A model generated the notes under the pieces. That model had not been told where the DNA came from. It did not search any database and saw only the letters and a program-made list of their open reading frames with translations. Positions 7,205 to 14,955 of a stretch of DNA of 22,757 bases are shown here, one piece after another; the first letter of the stretch is position 1; every line of letters starts with the position of its first letter. A program made the position numbers and the translations under genes. This stretch comes from JBAXGW01 sp037139195 (GTDB lineage: Bacteria > Bacteroidota > Bacteroidia > Bacteroidales > JAHJDW01): assembly GCA_037139195.1 (NCBI GenBank), contig JBAXGW010000067.1, forward strand, positions 1 to 22,757. The letters run 5' to 3'.

Positions 7205-8430
7205 AATTATTATTTGAAATACTTTTCTGGTGTTCACTGTTTGCAATACTTCACTCTTATTTGCTATATCCCATTTTCATAAAAATAGCTTCGTTTTTTT
7301 ATATAAATAAGCTTAAAACTAATGAAGTTTCAAACGCTGAACCAAAAGTTTCAATTTTATTATCTCTTTATAACGAGGAAACGGTAATTGAAGAAAAAAT
7401 TTTAAGTATTTTAAACTCGAACTATCCTTTAGAAAAAATTGAAATTTTAATTGGCTCTGATTGCTCAACCGACAATACAAATGAAATAGTTAACGCTTTT
7501 TCATCAAAACATAGCAATATACAATTTTATCCGTATAAAGAACGACAAGGCAAGCCAAGCGTTATAAATCAACTTTACAACCATTCAACTGGCTCAATTT
7601 TAATACTTACAGATGCAAATGTAATATTCGACCCAAACACGATTGTAGAAATTGTTAAGCCATTTAACAACGAAGAAATTGGCTTGGTTGATACAAGGAT
7701 GATTAATAAAGGTTTGCTTGCTAATGGCATTTCACATCAGGAAAGCAAATATATTTCTTTAGAAATAAATATAAAAAACCACGAGAGTAATATTTGGGGA
7801 ACCATGATGGGCCCATTTGGCGGATGTTACGCTATTAGAAAGTCACTTTACACTCAGGTTCCGCCTAACTTTTTAGTAGATGACTTTTATATAAATATGC
7901 ATGTTTTGGAAAAAGGATATAAAGCTGTAAATTGCTTAAATGCTGTTGTTTTCGAAGACGTGTCGAATAATTTGAGCGAAGAATTTCGTAGAAAAACCAG
8001 AATCGCTACAGGTAACTTTCAAAATTTAATACGATTCAAACATCTTTTAAACGGATTATTTGGAATTAAAACAAATCCTAATCTTAAATCGTTTGGACTT
8101 GCATTTAGTTTTTTTTCACATAAAGTATTGCGTTGGATAATTCCTTTTTTTATTATATTGTTATTTATCAGTAATATAGCAATTATTTATTTTCTCAAAT
8201 TAAATTTCAATCACTATCATATCTTTTTAATTTGCCTAATCATTTCTTTTTTTGTTCCTTTGACAGATATTTTATTGAAAAGAATAAATATAAACATTTC
8301 TATATTTAGATTTTTAACTCATTTTTACAGCATGAATATAGCCATGTTAATTGGCTTTTTCAGATATATTAAAGGAGTAGAATCGGGAATATGGCAACCA
8401 ACAAAAAGGCACCAATCTTCAACAATTTAA
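7201..8430 (+). CDS. Membrane glycosyltransferase, family 2
   Basis: A 409-aa GT-A enzyme anchored in the inner membrane. An N-terminal hydrophobic segment (about 5-33) precedes the catalytic domain: VSILLSLYNEE (50-60), GSDCSTDNT (85-93), the DxD-type TDAN (137-140), GGCYAIRK, VDDFYI (227-231) and an RRKTRIATGN segment replacing the Q/RxxRW motif of processive enzymes. Several hydrophobic segments follow from about 305 to 395. The start codon overlaps the stop of the preceding glycosyltransferase by four bases, so the two are probably translationally coupled. The architecture resembles polysaccharide-synthesising GT2 proteins such as the hyaluronan or poly-N-acetylglucosamine type, but the product cannot be inferred. 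Confidence 0.9.
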   Translation: MKLLFEILFWCSLFAILHSYLLYPIFIKIASFFYINKLKTNEVSNAEPKVSILLSLYNEETVIEEKILSILNSNYPLEKIEILIGSDCSTDNTNEIVNAFSSKHSNIQFYPYKERQGKPSVINQLYNHSTGSILILTDANVIFDPNTIVEIVKPFNNEEIGLVDTRMINKGLLANGISHQESKYISLEINIKNHESNIWGTMMGPFGGCYAIRKSLYTQVPPNFLVDDFYINMHVLEKGYKAVNCLNAVVFEDVSNNLSEEFRRKTRIATGNFQNLIRFKHLLNGLFGIKTNPNLKSFGLAFSFFSHKVLRWIIPFFIILLFISNIAIIYFLKLNFNHYHIFLICLIISFFVPLTDILLKRININISIFRFLTHFYSMNIAMLIGFFRYIKGVESGIWQPTKRHQSSTI

Positions 8431-8443
8431 AGTAAAAAGCAGA

Positions 8444-9655
8444 ATGGAAGAAATAAAATTAAACACAATAGAAGAAGCAATTGAAGCACTGAGAATTGGG
8501 CAACCAATTATAGTTGTTGATGATGAGAATAGAGAAAATGAGGGAGATTTTATTGTGGCCGCAGCAACCATAACAACTGAAATCGTGAATTTCATGACGA
8601 AAGAAGGAAGAGGTTTGATATGCGTTGCAATAACTGAAGAACGTTGCAAAGAACTCGACCTTGAAATGATGGTTAATAAGAATACATCGTCGCATGAAAC
8701 GGCTTTTACTGTTTCTGTAGATTTAATTGGCGATGGTTGTACTACTGGAATTTCAGCAAGCGATAGGTTCAAAACCATAAAAGCAATGGCAAATCCAGAT
8801 ACTAAGCCATCGGATTTAGGACGACCTGGACATATTTTCCCTCTTAAAGCAAAAAATGGTGGCGTATTAAAGCGCACTGGACATACTGAAGCAACAGTTG
8901 ACTTGGCTCGTTTAGCCGGGTTCAAACCTGTTGGTGCTCTGGTGGAAATAATGAATGATGATGGAACTATGGCTCGCTTGCCTGAGTTATATAAAATTTC
9001 GAAAAAATTCAACCTTAAACTGATCTCAATTGAAGATTTAATTGCATACCGAATTAAAAACGAAAGCTTAATTGAGCAAGAAGTTCATATAAAATTGCCT
9101 ACTGAATGGGGAACTTTTGATTTGAAATTATTTAAAGACAAAACAAACGGTTTAGAGCATATAGCATTAATTAAAGGTGAATGGACTGACGAAGAAAGTA
9201 TTCTTGTTAGAGTTCACTCATCTTGCGTTACTGGCGATATATTTGGTTCGTACCGTTGCGATTGTGGTGATCAACTCCATCAGGCAATGCAAATGATTGA
9301 AAAAGAGGGAAAAGGAGTTGTATTATATATGAACCAAGAAGGACGAGGAATAGGCTTGTTAAATAAGCTTAAAGCTTATGATCTTCAGGAGCAAGGCTCT
9401 GATACTGTTGAAGCAAACTTGCAATTAGGGTTTAAAGCCGATGAGCGTGATTATGGTATTGGAGCACAAATACTTCGCCATTTGGGAGCTAATAAAATTA
9501 AGTTAATTAGTAATAATCCAACTAAAAAAACAGGTTTGGCAGGCTACGGAATTGAAATAATAGAAAATGTTTCAATTATTATTCAGCCCAACGAACACAA
9601 CTACAAATACCTTGAAACAAAGAAATCAAAAATGGGGCATCAATTAGGAATATAA
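8444..9655 (+). CDS. ribBA: Bifunctional RibBA: DHBP synthase / GTP cyclohydrolase II
   Basis: This 403-aa enzyme catalyses the two committed steps of riboflavin synthesis. The N-terminal 3,4-dihydroxy-2-butanone 4-phosphate synthase domain (about 5-205) carries the acidic metal-binding loop VDDENRENEGD (25-35), the TGISASDR motif (101-108) and RTGHTEATVDL (144-153). The C-terminal GTP cyclohydrolase II domain (about 210-403) has the zinc site Cys261, Cys272, Cys274 in the CVTGDIFGSYRCDCG segment and the MNQEGRGIGL loop (296-305). All key residues are present and the length matches fused RibBA proteins. It starts 13 bases after the GT2 gene and appears to be the last gene of the envelope operon. 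No FMN riboswitch is seen upstream. Confidence 0.97.
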   Translation: MEEIKLNTIEEAIEALRIGQPIIVVDDENRENEGDFIVAAATITTEIVNFMTKEGRGLICVAITEERCKELDLEMMVNKNTSSHETAFTVSVDLIGDGCTTGISASDRFKTIKAMANPDTKPSDLGRPGHIFPLKAKNGGVLKRTGHTEATVDLARLAGFKPVGALVEIMNDDGTMARLPELYKISKKFNLKLISIEDLIAYRIKNESLIEQEVHIKLPTEWGTFDLKLFKDKTNGLEHIALIKGEWTDEESILVRVHSSCVTGDIFGSYRCDCGDQLHQAMQMIEKEGKGVVLYMNQEGRGIGLLNKLKAYDLQEQGSDTVEANLQLGFKADERDYGIGAQILRHLGANKIKLISNNPTKKTGLAGYGIEIIENVSIIIQPNEHNYKYLETKKSKMGHQLGI

Positions 9656-9666
9656 TTAATATGACA

Positions 9667-9715
9667 CAAAAAAAACATCAACAGTCAATATTTTGAGTGT
9701 TGATGTTTTTTTTGT
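9667..9715. terminator. Bidirectional Rho-independent terminator
   Basis: AAAAAAAACATCAACA is mirrored by TGTTGATGTTTTTTTT around a short loop. The hairpin has an A-tract on one side and a T-tract on the other. It can terminate ribBA on the plus strand and the tRNA-Arg gene on the minus strand. Confidence 0.88.
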
Positions 9716-9716
9716 T

Positions 9717-9791
9717 TGGTGACTCCACTAGGAATCGAACCTAGATTTAAAGTTTAGGAAACTTTCGTTCTATCCGTTGAACTATGGAGCC
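9717..9791 (-). tRNA. tRNA-Arg (CCT)
   Basis: Cloverleaf on the minus strand: acceptor GGCTCCA with TGGAGTC (one G-U), D arm GTTC/GAAC, anticodon stem AAAGT/ACTTT with loop TTCCTAA (anticodon CCT), T arm CTAGG/CCTAG with loop TTCGATT. Discriminator A is followed by an encoded CCA (9719-9717). It decodes AGG arginine codons. Confidence 0.95.
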
Positions 9792-9800
9792 TTTGTTTTG

Positions 9801-9808
9801 CAAAAATA
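9801..9808 (-). promoter_or_regulatory. Promoter -7 element of tRNA-Arg
   Basis: TATTTTTG on the minus strand, 9 bases before the tRNA 5' end, matches TAnnTTTG. The expected -33 position (about 9828-9832) is a T-run on the minus strand (no TTTG), and it coincides with the border of the fold-back element at 9825. Confidence 0.6.
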
Positions 9809-9824
9809 GACTTTTATAACAAAT

Positions 9825-9993
9825 AAAAAAAGAAAGTGTCCAAAAAGTCGTAATTTCATCGTTTTGCTCATTTTTGAATTTAGTCGTTTGCGTCAGTAAA
9901 CTCCTAAATATCAAAAACTTCACAACCTCGAACTTCCAACTTTTAGAACACCTTCAAAGAACTTAAGGAGCTTTTCTTGACAGTCCCTTTTTT
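9825..9993. mobile_element. MITE-like fold-back remnant A
   Basis: Ends 9825-9849 and 9968-9993 are imperfect inverted repeats (AAAAAAGAAAGTGTCC against AAAAAAGGGACTGTC). Inside are further nested complements, including TTTTTG with CAAAAA and TTTAG/CTAAA around the apex, which carries GTAAACTCCT. No open frame is present. A related element (19271-19426) shares the GTAAACTCCT block and short flanking blocks in the same order when read on the opposite strand. It lies between the tRNA-Arg promoter and the stop codon of the T9SS protein. No transposase is present, so it is non-autonomous or decayed. Confidence 0.6.
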
Positions 9994-10014
9994 GAAAAAA
10001 CTTGATTCCCTCTG

Positions 10015-12231
10015 TTAATTTAGTTTTTGGAATTTTAATGTTTTAGTCTCAAAGTTATTTTGTATCTGTATAATATATAAGCCAGCATCCAATCCAGATA
10101 TGTTAATAGAAGCATTACTAGAGTTTAGTAGCTCTGTTTGAATTGTTTTGCCTGTTAAATCATTAATTGTGATTATTGTTTCAGATTTTATTCCTTTAAA
10201 ATAGATTGTTTCAGTTGCAGGGTTTGGATAAACAATTATTGACTTGCTATTGTTTAGCAACTTTTGTATCGATGTAATGATAAAACATTCGTCGGCTCCT
10301 GCATCAGGAATAGTGGTGCTTCTTGTTTCGCCGTCAATATCAATAGTGATGTATGATACTGGTATTCCGACACTGTCAATATAGCTGTCCGCAATGTGTA
10401 AATCAGAGATAGATACAAAATGAGGGTCGATGAATAAAGAATTAGTATCGAAGTTTGATGCTGCACCCCAAGAAGCGATGTCTCTGTATAAAGTACCCGA
10501 ATTACGCACCAAATTACTATCCGATGAAAATAATACATTATGATTGCAATATTTAATATAATTGTCGCTTACGCTTTGTGTTGAGAAATTTAATAGTACA
10601 CCGCCCGATAAGTTAGCTAAAACATTATTTACTATGCGGTTGCTTACTGATTGGAAATTAGAACCATCAGAATTTAGATATAAACAATTTGATTGCAAAG
10701 CACTTCCATCTTTAATTAATACGGAGTTATTTGCTATGTCAATTTTGCTCGATTTATAAGAATTAATGCCAATGCATTGTCCGCTAGTATTTCCATTTTC
10801 GCATATAATGAAATTGTTGTAAATCTTAACTGGATTATTAGATGATCCACCAACAAAAGAATTTAAATAGATTCCTTCGCAATAATTAGAGCCTTTTAAA
10901 TTAAATTTGTTTCCGGATATTGTGAGATTCTGATTGCTTGATACAATACGCATGCCATGAACTTCTGCATCGGCATTTGCTATTGATGAATTAATAGTAT
11001 TATTGTTGAAAATAAAATTTGTTTGGTGGTCTATTTGTAGCCCATAGTTAGTGAAGCCTTCAAAAGTGTTGTTAGTAAATGAATTGCTTGATTCGTAATC
11101 TGTTAAGTTTGCAAAATATACTCCACTTGAGCCTCCCTTGAAATTGCAATTGCTGAAAACATTAGCGGAGTCAGCAGAATTGCTAGAGAATAATAATGCA
11201 CGACTTCCATTTAAGTCAATATCGCTATTAATTTTTATTCCATCAAAAACACAGTTTGTAAATGTATTGTTGCTGGCAGCTCCAGCTAGTTCCAGCACTC
11301 TAGAATTAAAACCAACATTGTGTCTAATAGTTAAGTTGTTGAGTGTTAAATAGTCAATGCCGTTTAATTTAATAGTGTAATTTGCTTGTGTGTCGTCAGT
11401 ATTTGTATTAATAATACATGAAGTAGCATTAGTTCCAACAAACGAAATAGTGTTTGTTGAAGAAGCCCCAATAATATTAGGAATGATAACTTGTTCATTG
11501 TAAGTAGCTGCTGCCACTTGAAAAGTTATAGCTCCATCAATTCCTTTTGCTATCATGTCGTTAACAGCTGCATTTAAAGTGCTATAATCTGCGCCAGTAG
11601 GAGCAATGGTTTTTATGCCATGAAGTGGAACAAGTGATTCTTTGACAATGATATTGTCGAGCCAGAATCCATTAGTTCCAAAAGAACCAGTAATTTTAAA
11701 CCCTATTCGAGCTGTAGAAACTTTATACAACGCTGGTAAAGTGTAAGATAATTTTTCCCATGCACCACCATTGAAAGCAATATCAGAAGATATGTCGTTC
11801 CATGTAGAGCCTCCATCAGTAGATGCAACTAACTTCAATTTTACATTTCCAGCTTTATATGCAAAATAAAACTCGCAAACAGGATTTTGAGATGATGATA
11901 AATCAATATTTGAAACAGAGCTTAATAATACTATTTCTCCTAATTTTGCACTATAATCATTAAAACGTGCGGCAGCTGTTCCATTTGGGGCAGCCGTTGT
12001 GGGTGCTCCGCTTCCAGCTGGCGACCATGATGAATTACTCCAAACGGATTGATTCCAATAAATATTAGAGCCGCTACCTGTGCCGTTTTGAATAACAGAT
12101 TGTCCCATATTAGCTGGGCTTGGATTAATGCCTAGCCAAGTTCCTTCAAAGCTTTCGGTAAAATAGGTTTGTCCAAAGCTTGATGATACTATCAAAGCAA
12201 ATAAAGATAATAGTAATTGTCTTGATTTCAT
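10015..12231 (-). CDS. Secreted parallel beta-helix protein with T9SS sorting domain
   Basis: A 738-aa exported protein. The signal peptide MKSRQLLLSLFALIVSSSFG is probably cleaved before Gln-Thr-Tyr. Residues about 22-195 form a beta-sandwich, adhesion-like module (FTESFEG start, GFWLDNIIVKE end) of the kind seen in Bacteroidota choice-of-anchor domains. From about 205 to 650 a right-handed parallel beta-helix is suggested by repeated asparagine-rich rungs such as NNTFTNCVFDG and LTISGNKFNL. The last ~75 residues are a type IX secretion sorting domain: IIVYPNPA, a central DLTGK, GLYIIQIQ and terminal KTLKFQKLN. It should therefore be secreted or attached at the cell surface. Beta-helix proteins often act on polysaccharides, but no catalytic residues can be assigned. 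It is monocistronic, with a promoter at 12270-12277. Confidence 0.9.
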   Translation of the reverse strand: MKSRQLLLSLFALIVSSSFGQTYFTESFEGTWLGINPSPANMGQSVIQNGTGSGSNIYWNQSVWSNSSWSPAGSGAPTTAAPNGTAAARFNDYSAKLGEIVLLSSVSNIDLSSSQNPVCEFYFAYKAGNVKLKLVASTDGGSTWNDISSDIAFNGGAWEKLSYTLPALYKVSTARIGFKITGSFGTNGFWLDNIIVKESLVPLHGIKTIAPTGADYSTLNAAVNDMIAKGIDGAITFQVAAATYNEQVIIPNIIGASSTNTISFVGTNATSCIINTNTDDTQANYTIKLNGIDYLTLNNLTIRHNVGFNSRVLELAGAASNNTFTNCVFDGIKINSDIDLNGSRALLFSSNSADSANVFSNCNFKGGSSGVYFANLTDYESSNSFTNNTFEGFTNYGLQIDHQTNFIFNNNTINSSIANADAEVHGMRIVSSNQNLTISGNKFNLKGSNYCEGIYLNSFVGGSSNNPVKIYNNFIICENGNTSGQCIGINSYKSSKIDIANNSVLIKDGSALQSNCLYLNSDGSNFQSVSNRIVNNVLANLSGGVLLNFSTQSVSDNYIKYCNHNVLFSSDSNLVRNSGTLYRDIASWGAASNFDTNSLFIDPHFVSISDLHIADSYIDSVGIPVSYITIDIDGETRSTTIPDAGADECFIITSIQKLLNNSKSIIVYPNPATETIYFKGIKSETIITINDLTGKTIQTELLNSSNASINISGLDAGLYIIQIQNNFETKTLKFQKLN

Positions 12232-12269
12232 TGCGTATTTGTTTAAGTAAAATGATTATTTTATTTATA

Positions 12270-12299
12270 CAAATATAATAAGCTGTTCGAATATTCGAA
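12270..12299 (-). promoter_or_regulatory. Promoter and 14-bp palindrome upstream of the T9SS protein
   Basis: TATATTTG on the minus strand (12277-12270) matches TAnnTTTG. The perfect palindrome TTCGAATATTCGAA (12286-12299) covers the spacer end and the -33 position, where TTTCG replaces TTTG. This arrangement suits an operator for a dimeric regulator, although the regulator is unknown. Confidence 0.5.
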
Positions 12300-12327
12300 A
12301 AAATAATATGTTAAAATTTCTTTAATC

Positions 12328-12363
12328 AAAAAAAAAGCGTTGTTTGGTTTGCCCAAATAACGC
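12328..12363 (-). terminator. Terminator of metG
   Basis: On the minus strand GCGTTATTTGG (12363-12353) pairs with CCAAACAACGC (12347-12337) with one mismatch, followed by a run of nine T. It lies about 27 bases after the metG stop codon. Confidence 0.88.
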
Positions 12364-12389
12364 CTTGTTTAATTTAATTATGTATTTTT

Positions 12390-14453
12390 TTATCTTATTT
12401 CGCTTCCATTTTTCATGTCTTTAGTAGGAGAAACAAAACATAATTCGCCTGTGATGTTTTCAGCCATTAAAATCATTCCATTCGATTCTATTCCTTTTAT
12501 TTTTCTTGGTTCTAAGTTTACTAAAATAGAAACTCTTTGTCCAATAATATCTTCAGGATTATAATGTTCTGAAATTCCTGATACTACAACTCTTTTATCG
12601 AAGCCTGTATCAACTAAAAGTTTTAAAAGGTTTTTTGTTTTAGCAATTTTTTCGGCCTCAAGAATAGTTCCAACTCTGATATCTAATTTTTGAAAGTCGT
12701 CGAATTGAATATTTTGTTTTGCAGGATTTGCTTTGGCCAATTTTGCTGCTTCTTCAATATTTTGCAAACGCGAATTTTCTAGCTTTGCAAGCTGATTATT
12801 GATAGCATCATCCTCTATTTTTTCAAATAAAAGTGTTGGGGTGCTAATTTTATGATTATCAGCGATTAAATCAACTGCGCCAAGTTGTTCCCATTTGAAT
12901 TTGGCAACGCCAATCATTTCAAGCAATTTTGCAGAAGAAAATGGCATAAATGGTTCAATAGCGATTGATAAGTTTGCACAAATTTGAATGCAAATATTCA
13001 AAACCGTTTTTACGCGTTCAGGATCTTCTTTAACTACTTTCCAAGGTTCGTTTTCGGTTAAGTATTTGTTTCCTAAGCGAGCCAAATTCATAGCTTCGGC
13101 AAGTGCTTCGCGAAAACGATAGCTTTCAATGCTTTTTCCAATGCTTGCTTTGAATTTACTTAAATCTTCTATTGCTTGTTTATCTATGTCTAGTAACTCA
13201 TTGCGTTTTGGTAACGAGCCTTCATAGTACTTTTGAATAAGAACTAATGTTCTATTAACAAAGTTTCCTAATATTGCTACAAGTTCATTGTTATTTTTAG
13301 CCTGAAAATCTTTCCAGGTGAATTCATTATCTTTTGTTTCAGGTGCATTAGAGCATAAAACATAACGAAGTACATCTTGCTTGCCTGGGAAATCTTCTAA
13401 ATACTCGTGCAACCAAACTGCCCAATTTCTAGAAGTAGATATTTTGTCACCTTCGAGGTTTAAAAACTCATTAGCAGGAACATTTTCGGGTAAAATAAAG
13501 CTGCCTTCGGCTTTTAGCATTGCTGGAAAAATAATACAATGAAAAACAATATTGTCTTTTCCAATAAAATGAACAAGTTTAGTGTCTTTCGATTTCCAAT
13601 AAGGCTCCCAATCTTTCCCCGTTTGTGCCGACCAATCTTTTGTTGCCGAAATATATCCAATAGGAGCATCAAACCATACATAAAGCACTTTGCCTTCTGC
13701 ATTTGCAACAGGAACTTTAACGCCCCAATCTAAGTCGCGAGTAACGGCTCTAGGATGCAGTCCTGAATCGAGCCACGATTTGCATTGTCCATAAACATTG
13801 GTTTTCCAGTCTTCTTTGTGCGATTCTAGTATCCATTCTTTGAGCCATTTTTCATCTTTATCTAATGGTAAAAACCAGTGTTTGGTTTCTTTCATTATTG
13901 GAACATTTCCACTAAGTGCTGAAACTGGATTTATTAAATCTGTAGCATTTAATGATGTTCCACATTTTTCACATTGGTCGCCATAAGCTTTTTCGTTGCC
14001 ACAATGAGGGCAGGTGCCAGTAATATAGCGGTCGGCCAAAAATTGTTGTTGTTCTTCATCAAAATATTGTTCGGTAGACTGCTCAATAAAAGCACCTTTA
14101 TCATATAGTTTCTTAAAATAATCTGAAGCAGTTTGATGATGAATAGGAGCAGAGGTTCTTGAATATATGTCGAAAGAAATACCTAAGTCTTCAAACGATT
14201 TTTTTATAATAGTATGATATCTATCAACAACTTCTTGAGGCGTTATTCCTTCTTTTTTTGCTTTTATGGTAATAGGTACGCCGTGTTCATCGGAGCCGCC
14301 AATAAAAACAACATCTTCACCTATGTTTCTTAAATAGCGTGCGTAAATATCGGCTGGAACATAAACACCGGCAAGGTGTCCGATATGAATTGGTCCATTG
14401 GCATAAGGCAATGCTGATGTAATTGTATATCTTTTAAATTTTGTATCGCTCAT
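12390..14453 (-). CDS. metG: Methionyl-tRNA synthetase
   Basis: A 687-aa class I aminoacyl-tRNA synthetase that charges tRNA-Met in the cytoplasm. The HIGH signature is exact (residues 23-26, in PIHIGHLAG). The KMSKS-type loop is KISTS (337-341). The zinc knuckle contributes Cys148, Cys151, Cys161 and Cys164 in CPHCG and CEKCG. An anticodon-binding alpha-helical domain spans about 385-540. A C-terminal tRNA-binding/dimerisation OB domain starts near 583 (FDDFQKLDIRVGTILEAEKI). The length matches the MetG subgroup with a fused C-terminal domain. It is followed by its own terminator. A possible -7 element TATCTTTG sits about 130 bases upstream (14588-14581), with no convincing -33. Confidence 0.98.
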   Translation of the reverse strand: MSDTKFKRYTITSALPYANGPIHIGHLAGVYVPADIYARYLRNIGEDVVFIGGSDEHGVPITIKAKKEGITPQEVVDRYHTIIKKSFEDLGISFDIYSRTSAPIHHQTASDYFKKLYDKGAFIEQSTEQYFDEEQQQFLADRYITGTCPHCGNEKAYGDQCEKCGTSLNATDLINPVSALSGNVPIMKETKHWFLPLDKDEKWLKEWILESHKEDWKTNVYGQCKSWLDSGLHPRAVTRDLDWGVKVPVANAEGKVLYVWFDAPIGYISATKDWSAQTGKDWEPYWKSKDTKLVHFIGKDNIVFHCIIFPAMLKAEGSFILPENVPANEFLNLEGDKISTSRNWAVWLHEYLEDFPGKQDVLRYVLCSNAPETKDNEFTWKDFQAKNNNELVAILGNFVNRTLVLIQKYYEGSLPKRNELLDIDKQAIEDLSKFKASIGKSIESYRFREALAEAMNLARLGNKYLTENEPWKVVKEDPERVKTVLNICIQICANLSIAIEPFMPFSSAKLLEMIGVAKFKWEQLGAVDLIADNHKISTPTLLFEKIEDDAINNQLAKLENSRLQNIEEAAKLAKANPAKQNIQFDDFQKLDIRVGTILEAEKIAKTKNLLKLLVDTGFDKRVVVSGISEHYNPEDIIGQRVSILVNLEPRKIKGIESNGMILMAENITGELCFVSPTKDMKNGSEIR

Positions 14454-14733
14454 TTTTTTTGTTTTTTTGTTGGTTTACCTTAGTTATTTGTTCTAATAAA
14501 AACTGTTAAAACATCAGTTAATTGTTGAAAACACATTTTTATTATGATTATAATAATTGTCTACTCATCAATATCTACGGCAAAGATAATGAAATAAATT
14601 GATATTTTATTCTTAAAAATAATGGTTAATAAACCTGTTGATAAATTGAAATATAGGTAGTGAATTGCGAATACTTAAAATTTCTACTTTTACCTTGTCA
14701 AAAAATCGGCATTTATAAACTAAATAATCGATC
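14454..14733. other. Intergenic region between divergent metG and a small gene
   Basis: About 280 AT-rich bases with no supportable gene. On the minus strand TATCTTTG (14588-14581) could be the metG -7 element, but no -33 match lies 19-20 bases from it. On the plus strand there is no exact TAnnTTTG. TACCTTG near 14692-14698 is the nearest approximation for the small gene at 14734. Confidence 0.4.
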
Positions 14734-14907
14734 ATGGAAGCACAAGAAACTATTGTTAATCGCACAGAAAAATTGTTAGAACATCTTGCTAGTAAAAAGG
14801 TGGATGATTTGAATTCGTTTACAGAATTCGCATTTAGTGAAGATGATGATGTGAAGAAAGACAAGAGAGCATTAAGAAGAGAAGACTTAACAATTAGAGA
14901 AAATTAG
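14734..14907 (+). CDS. Small charged protein of unknown function (57 aa)
   Basis: Begins MEAQETIVNRTEKLLEHLAS and ends KRALRREDLTIREN. The N-terminal half looks like an amphipathic helix. An acidic EDDDV patch follows, and the C-terminal half is basic. There is no signal peptide, membrane segment or cysteine, and I recognise no family. A hairpin with U-tract begins three bases after the stop, and the LD-carboxypeptidase gene begins directly after that hairpin. The codon composition is like that of neighbouring genes. It may be an independent small protein or the leader of the following operon. Confidence 0.55.
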   Translation: MEAQETIVNRTEKLLEHLASKKVDDLNSFTEFAFSEDDDVKKDKRALRREDLTIREN

Positions 14908-14910
14908 TTA

Positions 14911-14947
14911 AAAAAATAGGCTGATATAATAATCAGCCTATTTTTTT
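14911..14947 (+). terminator. Terminator or attenuator before the LD-carboxypeptidase gene
   Basis: AAAAAATAGGCTGA (14911-14924) is perfectly mirrored by TCAGCCTATTTTTT (14933-14946), with an 8-base loop and a T-tract at 14941-14947. It ends nine bases before the ATG at 14956, leaving no room for a promoter between them, so the downstream operon may depend on read-through. Confidence 0.8.
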
Positions 14948-14955
14948 AAGATATT

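Noticed and set aside
8419..9012. 197-aa minus-strand frame inside ribBA
   Set aside because: It is fully contained in the well-conserved RibBA coding sequence, has no promoter and no recognisable domain.
14613..14864. 83-aa minus-strand frame opposite the 57-aa small gene
   Set aside because: The Ser/Phe-rich composition is typical of antisense reading. The plus-strand frame has a more credible protein sequence and is followed by a terminator.
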